From assembly GCA_000818945.1 (NCBI GenBank), contig KN805426.1, positions 1-64,000 of the forward strand: a stretch of 64,000 nt of DNA, read 5' to 3'. This document shows, piece after piece, positions 29,204 to 40,293 of the stretch. The notes below the pieces were generated by a model. It was not told the origin of the DNA. It worked only from the letters and a program-made list of their open reading frames with translations, and ran no database searches. The position numbers and the translations under genes are program-made. Each line of letters opens with the position of its first letter. Position 1 is the stretch's first letter. Source of the stretch: Schizochytrium sp. CCTCC M209059. Its lineage: Eukaryota > Sar > Bigyra > Thraustochytrida > Thraustochytriidae.

Positions 29204-30478
29204 TTACGCGCTTTTGTTTGTGACGCGCGCATCTAAATGTTCCTTAAATCGGGCCTTCAAAACTGCCTTGAGACCCTTGGTGTCAAGCTGGCGCCTTTCG
29301 AGCTCTGCTTTGAGCTCTTTTACGGTCATGCTCTCGAGCTGAGCTCGCGCGTCGGCATCTTCGTCGTCCTCTCTTGTATCTGTAGCTAATGTCAAAGAAG
29401 GAGGTAGCGATTTTTGCGCATCTTGCGGTGGAATGGACGATTCTTGTGGTGACGATGACGATTCTTGCGGCGGCGCTGCGGCGGCACTTGTTTGGAGACG
29501 CGGCGGGTCGATTTCTGTGGGCTTTTCTAGTGTTTCGCTTCCATTTATTGCGCGCACTCCGTCGCCAGAAGATTCCTGCATTTCCTGGTCCTCAGCGGCT
29601 GCAGGAAGAGACGTTTCACCCTGTGCTGCTGGCTGCTGCGCAGCGTCTTCCTGCTCGTCTACGTCCATGGCATTCGAATTCGCGTTTGCGTTTGCGTTCG
29701 AGTTCGAGATCGAGATCGAGGTGACCGCGCTTGTGCTCCTGCCGTTGTCTCCAGCGCCGCTGCCCTGCACGTTGGCCTCGATAATGCGCAGAGTGTTTTC
29801 GTCTGGGACGATGCCTGCGCGGAGCATGCGCTCCAGACGCTCGATATCGTCTTGTGTAGTGGCCTGGGCCAACGCAGCGGCGAGAACCTGCTTCTGCTCA
29901 GGCGAAAGCACCACGCCGCGGTTCACCGTGTCCTGCTCCATGGCCTTGCCCTGCTGCTGGACTTTCGACACAAAGGCCTGGCCCTGGGCGCTACCAAAGA
30001 CGCGAGCGGCCTCATCTCGCTCCCGGGCACGGACGCGATCATGATCGAGGATGATGAGCGAAGGAATTTTATGAATCACATAGAGACGATAATTGGTTTG
30101 ATGCTGCACAGGATTATCCTCGAGGTTGAGCACTTCGAGGCTGGTAAAGGCGGCGAGCTTGTCGATCTCCGAGAGCAGACTAATACGGTTGTTGGCCAAC
30201 ACGAGCACGCGGAGACCTGGCACCGCCTCGGCAACCTGATCCCGGATTCGTGCGACGCGATTGTTGCTCAAAAGGATCCACTTGAGCCGTTTGAGGCGGG
30301 GGAAGTTTTCCACGACCTCGATCTCATTGTCCGTCAGGTCGAGCACATCCACCTGGTCCAGCAGCGCGCCGAGGTTTTCCACCACGGCGATCTTGCGCCC
30401 GCGAAGGTCGATCTCGCGCTCCTGCAGCGCGTTCACGAATACTCGCGCGCTTCGAATCGCGTCTGCAGTCAGCTTCAT
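29204..30478 (-). CDS. U2 snRNP A' protein with a C-terminal SAP domain
   Basis: 424 residues, ATG at 30478. Residues 1-165 are the leucine-rich repeat domain of U2A' (human SNRPA1, yeast Lea1): MKLTADAIRSA start, ELDLRG-like REIDLRG, IAVVENLGALLDQVDVLDLT, then DNEIEVVENFPRLKRLKWIL and the capping YRLYVIHKIPSLIILD. U2A' with U2B'' binds stem-loop IV of U2 snRNA in the spliceosome. The human protein ends near residue 255. Here a low-complexity linker (Ser/Asn/Gln/Glu/Pro-rich, about 245-375) leads to a SAP motif at about 381-416 (LESMTVKELKAELERRQLDT). SAP domains bind nucleic acids or chromatin, so the extra tail could link splicing to chromatin (inference). The SAP is in the same uninterrupted frame, so it is not an artefact of exon joining. 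Confidence 0.92.
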   Translation of the reverse strand: MKLTADAIRSARVFVNALQEREIDLRGRKIAVVENLGALLDQVDVLDLTDNEIEVVENFPRLKRLKWILLSNNRVARIRDQVAEAVPGLRVLVLANNRISLLSEIDKLAAFTSLEVLNLEDNPVQHQTNYRLYVIHKIPSLIILDHDRVRARERDEAARVFGSAQGQAFVSKVQQQGKAMEQDTVNRGVVLSPEQKQVLAAALAQATTQDDIERLERMLRAGIVPDENTLRIIEANVQGSGAGDNGRSTSAVTSISISNSNANANANSNAMDVDEQEDAAQQPAAQGETSLPAAAEDQEMQESSGDGVRAINGSETLEKPTEIDPPRLQTSAAAAPPQESSSSPQESSIPPQDAQKSLPPSLTLATDTREDDEDADARAQLESMTVKELKAELERRQLDTKGLKAVLKARFKEHLDARVTNKSA

Positions 30479-32222
30479 CGTCTCCTTCGCGCGCCGCGGC
30501 CCGCCGCGCCTTTGCTTTTCGACGACCTTTGCCTTGTTGTCGCTGTAGCCGTCGCCGTCACCGTCGCGGTCGCCGTCGCCCTCGGCGGCGGCACTGGCAT
30601 TGGCAGCCCAACAGATATAACCCGAGGATAAGCTATATTTATAAGTATATACTTTGATTTACGAAGTAAATATAGGATAATCTGTGATAACGTACTTGCT
30701 GGGGTTTGGAGGCTTTGTCCAATAAAATCCTGAAGTTTAGATGTTTGAAAAAGGATATTCTTATTTAAAAAAATGAAACTAAAGTACTACGGAGGCCTGC
30801 CGCAAATAAAGGGCTTTCAAAGTAGTTTCGGCCACCGTAAGTCCGGTGATACCCCTAGTCATCTACGGAGAAATGGAGGCGAGCAAGACTTGCTCCTCGA
30901 AGGATTTGAGGCTTCATTGGCGGAGATACAAGAGACGTTGGCAAAGTGCTTGCTACCACTTTACTACTAAAGTCAATCTGAGCGTATGCTTTTTGACTTC
31001 TTGCACCTGCGCTTCGAAAGCATTTGTGTATAGTTTTCTCGGGCCCTGCGCTAATTTCCGGTCAGTTTAATCCGACCAGAACGGAGATCACCACCACTGC
31101 CGGCGGCCAACGAGCTCAGCTGAGAGTCAGTGTTGCGTGCGCTCGCGGATTGTAGCTTGCGGCCACCCCGGGTCTGCCTCGCATTTTTATCGGTAGTAGT
31201 CGCCTATCTCGTTGTGCACCCGGCCCATGAAGCCCATTTTCCGCGCCCAAACCCTGCCTCACGCATGATGCGAAAATCCATTCCCCGCGCCCAAATTCCT
31301 GCCTCGTGCGCTGACATGCCGGTCGCTTCGCCTCGCTTCCGCCATACTTCATGGCCGTGATAATGTTGCTGCTCTTGTTGCGTCGCTGCATTAAGCTCGT
31401 GTGCTTATGGAATAATACATCGAGCATCTATACCGCTCGCTATTCACCGCTCGATCTGGGGAAGCCGCAAGATGATGGCTGGCCATGGTGGGCGGGAAAA
31501 GCCCTGAAGCAGACTTTTACAAGGCCTGTCATGAGCTTGTTCGGCTTCGCCCCCCGCCCCCCTGGGCAAAAAGCTCGCCCACGTCACGTCGTAGTTCACC
31601 TAGCAGAACTTCACCACGATGGCCAACTCCGGCTGTAACGACCTTGCTCCAACACGCTAAAGAAAGGCCTGACCGCCGCCGCGCAAAAGCCACTCGCGGC
31701 GCCGCGCCTCCGGCTCGAATCTGCGAAAAGCAATTCCAACAAGGCTAGGCCTAGATTGCGGAGACTGCAGCATGCAGCCCCGCAGGATTTGCAATCTCTT
31801 TCCTCGGGTCTAGGCAAGCTAGATGGCGAGCGAAGCTTGCCGCGGGTGCAGCGGGTGCAGCAGATCCGCAACGAGCAGAGACGCGAAATCGCGAAGCCAG
31901 GTAGGTAGAGCGAGGCAGAAGGCGCAGCAGGCGGCGGGCGAGGCCGGCTCGGTCGCGCTCCGGAGAGCAGCTCTGCGCAGCGCGGCGCAGAGCAGAGCAG
32001 AGCAGAGCAGAGTAGAGCCGAGTCGGACGGGAAAAGCGTCCCCGTGACTGCTGGAGATAGATGCTTGCACGTTGCACGGAAGACCCGTGGTCGGTCGGCA
32101 GCGTGTATCTTGTCGCCACGCTGTCAGAAACTAACGCTGTACGAGGGATGTTTTGCGCAAACCAAGCACAGACGTGAGCTGGAGCAAGCAACTTGAAGCG
32201 AGCAGTCGAGAGCCAAGGAAAG
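30479..32222. promoter_or_regulatory. Divergent intergenic region, partly AT-rich
   Basis: 1.7 kb between the U2A' gene (minus) and the peroxiredoxin gene (plus). 30600-30800 is markedly AT-rich against the GC-rich background, containing TATATTTATAAGTATATAC. A small ATG-initiated frame at 30773-30970 (65 codons) has no recognisable signature. An imperfect direct repeat lies at 31233-31310. The peroxiredoxin-proximal part contains GCAGA repeats at about 31990-32010. Confidence 0.4.
31233..31310. repeat. Imperfect tandem repeat of about 45 bp
   Basis: Two copies of a CCATT(T/C)(T/C)CCGCGCCCAAA core followed by (C/T)(C/T)CTGCCTC, starting near 31234 and 31279, in non-coding sequence. Confidence 0.6.
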
Positions 32223-32921
32223 ATGGCCGACAAGGTTCTCTCGGAACAGCAGGGTCCGCCAAAGCTTGGCTTTCCCTTTCCCGACTTCGAGGCGGACACG
32301 ACCGAAGGCAAGATGAAGTTCTCCGAGTACGCCAAGGATTCGTGGGCGATTCTCTTTTCGCATCCGGCCGACTTTACTCCGGTCTGCACCACAGAGCTCG
32401 GCACGGTGTCCAAGTATCTTTCCGAGTTTGAGAAGCGCGGCGTGAAAATGGCGGCCCTGAGCTGCGACCCGGTGGACAGCCACAAAAAGTGGATTGAGGA
32501 CATCCAGTCGAGCCAGTCGCTCTCCGGCGGCCTTGGCTTCCCCATCATTGCCGACGAGAAGCGCGAAATCGCCCTCAAGCTCGGCATGCTCGACCCTGCC
32601 GAGCTTGACGCCGAGGGAATCCCTCTTACCGCGCGCGCCGTCTTCATTGTCAACCCTGCCTTCAAGCTGGCGCTCAGCCTCCTTTACCCTGCTACGACAG
32701 GGCGTAACTTTGACGAGATCGTGCGCGTCATTGATTCTCTTCAGCTCACCGCGAACCACTCGGTGGCGACCCCTGCGAACTGGAAGGGCGGTGAGAAGAC
32801 CATGGTCGTCCCTTCGCTTTCGGACGAGCAGGCCAAGGCCAAGTTTCCCAAGGGGTTTGAAAAGGTCGATGTCCCCTCGGGCAAGGGCTACCTGCGCTTC
32901 ACTCCGGATCCGCGCGACTGA
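32223..32921 (+). CDS. 1-Cys peroxiredoxin (Prdx6 family)
   Basis: 232 residues; ATG at 32223 (AAGATGGCC) chosen over an upstream non-ATG start. Peroxidatic motif HPADFTPVCTTELG with Cys55, WxxxF and GKxFDE-like RNFDEIVRVIDSLQLT, and the Prdx6-type C-terminal arm (TPANWKGGEKTMVVPSLSDE). No resolving Cys of the 2-Cys type is placed at the C-terminus; one further Cys (about 90, LSCDPVDSHKKW) is the usual one in this family. Reduces hydrogen peroxide and lipid or organic peroxides, probably cytosolic since no targeting sequence is seen. A phospholipase GxSxG motif as in mammalian Prdx6 is not evident. Useful in an organism making polyunsaturated lipids, but that link is contextual only. Confidence 0.97.
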   Translation: MADKVLSEQQGPPKLGFPFPDFEADTTEGKMKFSEYAKDSWAILFSHPADFTPVCTTELGTVSKYLSEFEKRGVKMAALSCDPVDSHKKWIEDIQSSQSLSGGLGFPIIADEKREIALKLGMLDPAELDAEGIPLTARAVFIVNPAFKLALSLLYPATTGRNFDEIVRVIDSLQLTANHSVATPANWKGGEKTMVVPSLSDEQAKAKFPKGFEKVDVPSGKGYLRFTPDPRD

Positions 32922-33119
32922 ACTAGCGGCTTGTGCTCATGGATCGGATTTAAAAGTTGGGAACAGGTCCAGCAACTATGCAATAAATTCACTTTTTCGA
33001 TGATCTTTTTGGTCCTATCAACTTGCCAGCGTCACTCATTGAGTAAAAGAAAAAAGAGACAAACGCAAAGAGTGCCGCGGGCGCCCTCTCATGACGTATG
33101 CATTGTCGGACGACACAAG

Positions 33120-33176
33120 NNNNNNNNNNNNNNNNNNNNNNNNNNNNNNNNNNNNNNNNNNNNNNNNNNNNNNNNN
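33120..33176. other. Assembly gap (run of N)
   Basis: 57 undetermined bases between the peroxiredoxin and the Pro/Thr-rich gene. True length unknown. Confidence 0.99.
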
Positions 33177-33484
33177 CCACGCGACTCGTCCGCAAGGCGA
33201 GTGAAGAATGCAAAAGGAGCACTAGTTTCACCAACACGTTTTCATTCATCAAGACTATTATACTAAAGGGTTTATGTTTTGACATGACAAAAACGTGACA
33301 AGTTCATGCAGATCGCTTGCATACCAACACAGATGCTGACTGCTCTTTGTTTTTGCTCAAGAAAAAGGTTTACAAATTGACCATGAATTTAGTTCATGAG
33401 AACGAAGCGACCCCATGGCCACCGCCCTATCACTATTCTAGACTATCATTATTGACGCCACTCATCAGAGCAGCAACAAACAGG

Positions 33485-34051
33485 TTAGCCCCTTGACCAT
33501 CTCGTGGGCTTGGGCGTGGGGCTTTTGGTGGGCGCATCTGTGGGCGCCATGGTGGGCGCCATGGTGGGGGCCCGTGTGGGTGGCGTGGGCGCCATTGTGG
33601 GCGCTGGCGTTGGCGCTGACGTCGGGGGCGTGGGAGCCATGGTGGGCTCTGGCGTTGGGACCGTCGGTGCCGTCGGCTGTGCTGTCGGGGATGACGTATC
33701 GTCCGTGCTGTAGTAATAATCCCATTCTGGCTCGACTGTCGAAGGCGCTACAGTGGCATCGCCTCCTGGACTAATGACGATGCCATCCGTGGTCGGCGAA
33801 TCTGTAGGCTCTAATCCTGACTCGAGATTGTTGACGGGCGTGGTTCCATCATTGCTGGAGAGCCTGCTCCCGCTTATTGTCGTAGTTGCAATCGCCGCGA
33901 CGACGCCAAGGAGTGCAAGAACAAAGAGGGCGAGAAGCGCTTTGCTTTTACTCGAGAGCGCAGCTCTAGCCTGAGCATACGCTCCGGAAGGAGGCGAATC
34001 AGCAATGGGCGAACGAAGACCATCGCCGTCCTCTACGTCGGCACGCGGCAT
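33485..34051 (-). CDS. Single-pass membrane protein with Pro/Thr-rich (mucin-like) repeat tail
   Basis: 188 residues from the ATG at 34051. A short polar N-terminus (MPRADVEDGDGLRSPIADSP) precedes one membrane helix at about 39-60 (KALLALFVLALLGVVAAIATT). The remaining 125 residues are Ser/Thr/Asp-rich and end with APTxAPT-type repeats (TPAPTMAPTPPT, APTMAPTMAPTDAPTKSPTP). The repeats are coded by GTGGGCGCCAT-type units on the plus strand. Type II orientation with an O-glycosylated or wall-linked stalk is plausible. Similar PT-rich stalks occur widely in stramenopile surface proteins. Function unknown; the repeat end could be a partial copy of a larger protein. Confidence 0.65.
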   Translation of the reverse strand: MPRADVEDGDGLRSPIADSPPSGAYAQARAALSSKSKALLALFVLALLGVVAAIATTTISGSRLSSNDGTTPVNNLESGLEPTDSPTTDGIVISPGGDATVAPSTVEPEWDYYYSTDDTSSPTAQPTAPTVPTPEPTMAPTPPTSAPTPAPTMAPTPPTRAPTMAPTMAPTDAPTKSPTPKPTRWSRG

Positions 34052-36051
34052 CTTCTCCTCACGCAAGTTCGACTCGTCGTCTCCGCGTCTCCCGTTTGGC
34101 AGGTCTGCTTGGGAGAGATAAAAGGGGTCTGCTTGTCATGCCTTTTGGCTTGACTTGCTTTTGCGTGCGTCGCTATGTTGAGTCCTTGCTTGTGCCCATG
34201 CGTGCGAGGGACGCAGCTGTGCGCCTCTCAGAGTGTCCCATTCTATCGAGATGTGGCCGCGGCTCTGCTAGCACTACCTTACTCCTTGCTACTTTCGCTC
34301 AAAGAAGCCGGTCGCTCGCTGATGCGAGTGAGGGATGGATGGCATAGCCTGGCTGAACAAGATGGACCCGGCGCGTGCAAAGTGCACAGCCCGTGTCCGT
34401 CTCGCTAGCGGATTGTCTAGACGCCCGGCGCTTTCAAGGCTGCCGCCGAGCGTGCATAATCCAGGAGGTGTCATCGCAAATTTCTTTTTATCCCACAGGA
34501 GTCCATTTATTTAACCTACTTAGGCAAATACTATGAGCAAGGCATGCAGGCAGCCAGCGAGGGCAGCGCAGAAGGGAAGCGGGTGGCCCAACAAGCGCGT
34601 GTGCTTTCAGGCGAGACTGGACTTGGCTACCTGCGCGCACACCTTTTGTACGTCGTTGTCCCTGGAGCGTGCTCTTTTACGGGCCATTTGGCGTGAGAGA
34701 AAAAAATGTTTTATTTTTTCAAAATGTTCCCTAAGCAACCCAATCAAGTCAGTGTCTGTCTGGATGGCCGCAGGTGGCGCGTGCGCTTGCTGCTGGTGAG
34801 CTATCTAGGATTCCTAGTAGGTTCGTTTCGTCGCTCGAAATCTCGTCGTTACTTTTCGAATTCGGTCTCCTTCGAGTCTTAAAGTCGAGCGCTTTATGCT
34901 ACTTTTTCCCAGGCTGTTCAGAAGATGATAAAAACATGACCAACAATCAAGGATGATGTTGCAATAAGCTCCAGTATCCGTCCGCCTGCAGATCTAGTTT
35001 TAAAGCTCCATGCATTCTTGTTTTCTGAGTTGGCAAGAGTGAAAGAACAACGAATACTAGGATCGAAAGACATGCTTCGGCCTACACTTGCGATTATCAC
35101 GTTTACTTCGAAAACACAGTAAAGAGCACGAAAAATTTCGTCTAACAATTTCCAGAGAGGCCAAGCTTGCGTCTATGCTGCGTACGAGGTGAAGCAAGCA
35201 AGGTGTTTCGAGGTTCCGCTGTGCCTACAATTCATACTGCATACGAGAACATCTCGAGCTATTGTCTCGAGCTGTTGTTTGGCGCAAGAACATCGTCTTC
35301 CGCGGTTGCAGGTCTGGACGTCGATGCCGGTTGTGCTTGAAGCGACGCTGACAGCGAGGGCGGCGGGCTTACTCACAGTCAGTCCGCGCTCTCCCTGAGG
35401 GCCCAGAGCCCGCCCCACCACGACAACCCAAACATCGTACCGACAACAGTTAGTAACCTGCCTGCACAAGACCTGCGCTTTCTTCGATCGAAAAAACCAC
35501 TTCGCTCGTTGTTCTGATGGCTGGAAATAAAATCTGCGAAAGAAAGAACACTCACGCAGAACCACCGTGGCACTGACTGGCAACCGCTTACGTCTCTCGC
35601 AATTCGCCACTACAATTAATCGAAATTACCGAGCCCATGCGATTCTAACGAACGGCCGGCCAGTCGAAGTCGTTAAGATCAATGTGGAGACCAACAAGAA
35701 GTATGTATATGAATTAAAGCGTAGTACAATGTTAAGGGACTTTCCGCCGGTGTGAGGTAGGCGAGCGTCCATCGAGAAGAAAATCTAGCTAGAGAGTTCG
35801 CGCTGTGCATCCGTGCGGTTGACTTGTATCAACTACACGAGATGAGTGGCAGCGAGCCAAGAAAAGTAAAAGGAGGGGAGGAAGATATTGTCGGTATGAG
35901 AGAGTGGTGTTGAAATGAAACACCAAGTGTTTGTTTGAGTTTGGGCAAAGCCGCGCGGCGCGAAGCTCGCTCGGACTTTGATGTGCCGTTGGCTTTTTTT
36001 TTGCTCGCTCAGAAGAACGAGCACGGCTTGCAGCAGAACGCGGTGATGCGC
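34052..36051. other. Gene-poor interval
   Basis: 2 kb between two minus-strand genes. Moderate GC, several short open frames on both strands, none with a domain signature. A 62-codon frame at 35567-35755 starts with a non-ATG codon; it ends with a stretch (VYELKRSTMLRDFPPV) faintly like MRS2-type Mg2+ transporters but is too short to call. No RNA gene or repeat recognised. Confidence 0.4.
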
Positions 36052-37256
<1,205 letters not shown>

Positions 37257-40200
37257 GCGCGCCCTCAAGCTCGCACGAGTAGAGGATCCCTTCTCGCATT
37301 CAGATGCCCTTCTCAAGGTGCGCCTGAGGCGCAAGCTGTTTTTCGAAACGCGCGCGCACAAACTCGCTGCAGCAATGTAGCGCAAACAAAACCAACCCTT
37401 GGTGTTTTATCTCAACACCACTCTTTCTATTGCACAAAATCTCCTCGAACCAGTACTCTTCTCCCGCGAATCAATCGCCGCTGCACACAAACTCTTTGAA
37501 CGGCAAACTTAGGTATGATCCATCTTTTAACCAAGTATTCGTACTCGTCCTGCTTGTCAGTCAAAGAGTTTGGTCGCCTCGTCCCGATCAAACAAACACC
37601 AACAAATTTCGTTGTATGTTGATTGTATTTTCGCAAAACAGTAAGTAGGACGGCAAGGCTTTGTGAACACGAAGGAAAGTGTCTCATTGACCGTAGGTTT
37701 TTACTTACTACCCGTAATCGATTGCTCTTTTCTCTCTCTCGCGTGCGCGCATTTACAAACGTCACAACTCACCAAAAAGCGACCAAACATGTGCTCGTGC
37801 GAAAATGGCATTCAATTCTAAAAATGTTCTATATGAAAGACGACCATTTCCTGTCGGAATGCTTCGTGCGGCTGGGGAAGGTATATGCGTATGCTCGGCG
37901 GACGAGAATTCATGTCCTTCAGACTTCGCGTCAGGTGCCACATGCACCTGCTTTTCAGTTTATGTCTTTCTTTTCCTATTCATCAAAGACCGCTGATCCC
38001 TCCCGCGTGCCATCATTCAACGTGGAGCACTTGAGTTTTCACTCCATTCCTTGCACACTTTTAACAGAAAATGCCTTTGCTAGACACTGAAGCCCGCTGC
38101 TTCTTCTTTCCGCATTTTTTGACAAGTCTGCCGTATAGTGCACCCGGAAGACTCGGAAATGCGTATGCACTCTCAACTATGTCGCGGAGATCATTCGGAA
38201 ATGGCTGCTTTCTGAACCTTTATAAACTCAATACCTGGCAGTTCACCGCCTCTAAGAGGACCTACCTCATTCTCTCTTTGCCAATACAGTGTCCTAGGGT
38301 CTCTCGTAGTCGTTGCCACTCGTCACGTCCCGGAGCTTAAGACTACTGCGAGCACGCTTTGGCTGCGGACAGTGAATTTAAGTGACGGACTGTCTGCAGC
38401 CAATATATGGAGAGAAATGTGGTGTGTCGAGCGATAGCGCGCGGCATAGTATGGCTCAGGAACTGTAACGACACGGCAGGACACGCTTGCGAGCCGGTAG
38501 GTTGAGATGGATGGAAAGGTTGCGAAGGAGGTGGAGATCATATATGTGAAATGAAAGATGAATTGACACAAAACGAATAGCAGCCATACCGAGCTTTCTT
38601 GGCAGCAAAACCAGCAATGAGCGATCATCGGAAACGAACAAGTAGTAGGTAGTGCGTTCACGATGTTATTCTCTTCAAGATCCAGGATGAATGAAAGTGG
38701 ATTTCTGGGCCGGGTGAGTCAAATGTTTTCTCCACGTGGGCATTATAGGCGCCAATTTTCGCTAGACCCATTCCCGCTAGACCCATTCTCGCTGGGCTCG
38801 AAATGCCAACATATTCCTCTCTCTTTCTGCTTCGTGTCAGACCAACAGCTTCGGCTCGCGTCGTATTCGAAACGAACAGAGGTCCTTTTCTCTGCTCATT
38901 CTCAACTTTTTGCCTTTTATGCTTTCCACGTCTAGTGCCTGCGTTTGCCAAAGACGTCCCTCACTCCTCGTCACCTTTCCCAATCGATTGATCGTCGGAC
39001 GAGAGTCGAAGGAGGTGAGGAGGTCGGTCAGCGAGGGAAAGGCCCCGAAGGCAAAGCGCTCGCGGAGCTCCCACCTAGCAAAAGGAGACTCCGCTCGGCC
39101 CCTTTCTCATCGCGCCGCAAAGCTCCGAGTCGCACCCGCCCCTCGACCAGCGCGCGTGCGGTCACCGTCGGTCGGTCGGTCGGTCGGTCGGTCGGTCGGT
39201 CGGTCGATCAATCGATGATCGCGTGGAAGGGAGGCGGCGAGACCGTCGCCGGGTCGCAGCCGGCCGCACGGTTGGTTTGCGCGCGCGCCACCAAAGTGCG
39301 GGATCGGCAAAATAAACGGCGGTGCACACCTTTTTGTCCTGCTGCTTGAAGGAAGCACCTCTAACTTTATGCAGGCGCTGCAGCCCGGCGAGCCAGGCGC
39401 CGAGTGGATGGCAGACCGCTGGCGCCCCTTTCCTCGCTTCTCCTTCCCTCTTTCCCCCTTCCCGACCCTCGCTGTCGCTCTCACTGCCTGGCGCACGGCC
39501 GACTCCGCCCTTCGCGGCGCGCTTCATGCAGCCATGCCACTTTCGCGGTGGCTCACGTTCTTACGGGACGGTCTAGGATTTAGAGTATGCGGCGGCCAGG
39601 CATGATGAGTCAGGTGCGATTACAAAACCAACCAAACGAACAAACACCCGGCCCAACTGCCGCCCTCCCGCGCACCAGCGTGCAACGCAGGCGCGCTTGC
39701 ACAACACAGCACAGTGCAGTGCAGCACTTCCCACTCACCACCACGTGTGTAGCACCGGGAGCTAGCTAGCGCGCTGTGCGCGGTGCACGCGCTGCACGCG
39801 CTGCAGAACAGTAGCCTGAGGACACGCGCTATACATCTATACCGCCGCTGCGCCTTGAACATGGTACTTGCAGTTGACGTCGTAGACAACAAACAACTCT
39901 GGTTGTTGCTGCGCTGCGAGTTTCTTCTTTTGCCAAGTGTATTCACATCTTTCTTTGCCTTGCATGCCATCTTCCTTCTTCCAACTCGGCTTCTACCTTG
40001 GCTTGCCAGCGCCCAAGTTCCTACACCGACCACGCGGACGCACGGCTGCGCTGACGATGCCCCGTCTGCATTGCACGCGCGGTCAGTCGCGTCCAGAGTC
40101 AGACGCTCGGCGAGTCTCGGTAATCCAGGACTGCCAAAACTGGATTGCGATCGACCCGTCCGCACGGCAGCGCTGCGCTCGAGGTCTGCCTGCCTCTGCC

Positions 40201-40293
40201 TACCATTAATCTCCGCGCTGGCAGCAGACGAGGCGAGCACTGCAGAAGAGGGGAAGGGAGACGCACTGCGCGCTGCGACAGAGCGGAACTAGC
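37257..40293. other. 3-kb gene-poor interval
   Basis: Between the H3 gene and the first acyltransferase gene. Short unsupported frames only. Contains a tandem CGCTAGACCCATTC repeat near 38760-38788 and a (GGTC)n run at 39167-39206. The last 500 bp is presumably the promoter of the first acyltransferase gene. No RNA gene recognised by eye. Confidence 0.4.
39167..39206. repeat. (GGTC)n tetranucleotide microsatellite
   Basis: About ten GGTC units ending in CGATCAATCGATGATCG, in non-coding sequence. Confidence 0.95.

Noticed and set aside
30773..30970. Small ATG-initiated frame of 65 codons in the U2A'-peroxiredoxin interval
   Set aside because: No homology pattern, no signal peptide or helix signature; could be a remnant but cannot be supported.
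35567..35755. 62-codon frame with faint MRS2-like ending
   Set aside because: Begins with GTG, no ATG, no GMN motif or membrane helices nearby; similarity is a few residues only.
36002..36023. Possible histone 3' stem-loop after H4 (TGCTCG/CGAGCA)
   Set aside because: The loop is 10 nt instead of 4 and the sequence does not match the metazoan consensus; H3 has no convincing equivalent, so a processing role is not supported.
37623..38090. 155-codon frame downstream of histone H3
   Set aside because: Starts with a non-ATG codon, has no recognisable domain and an irregular composition; treated as chance.
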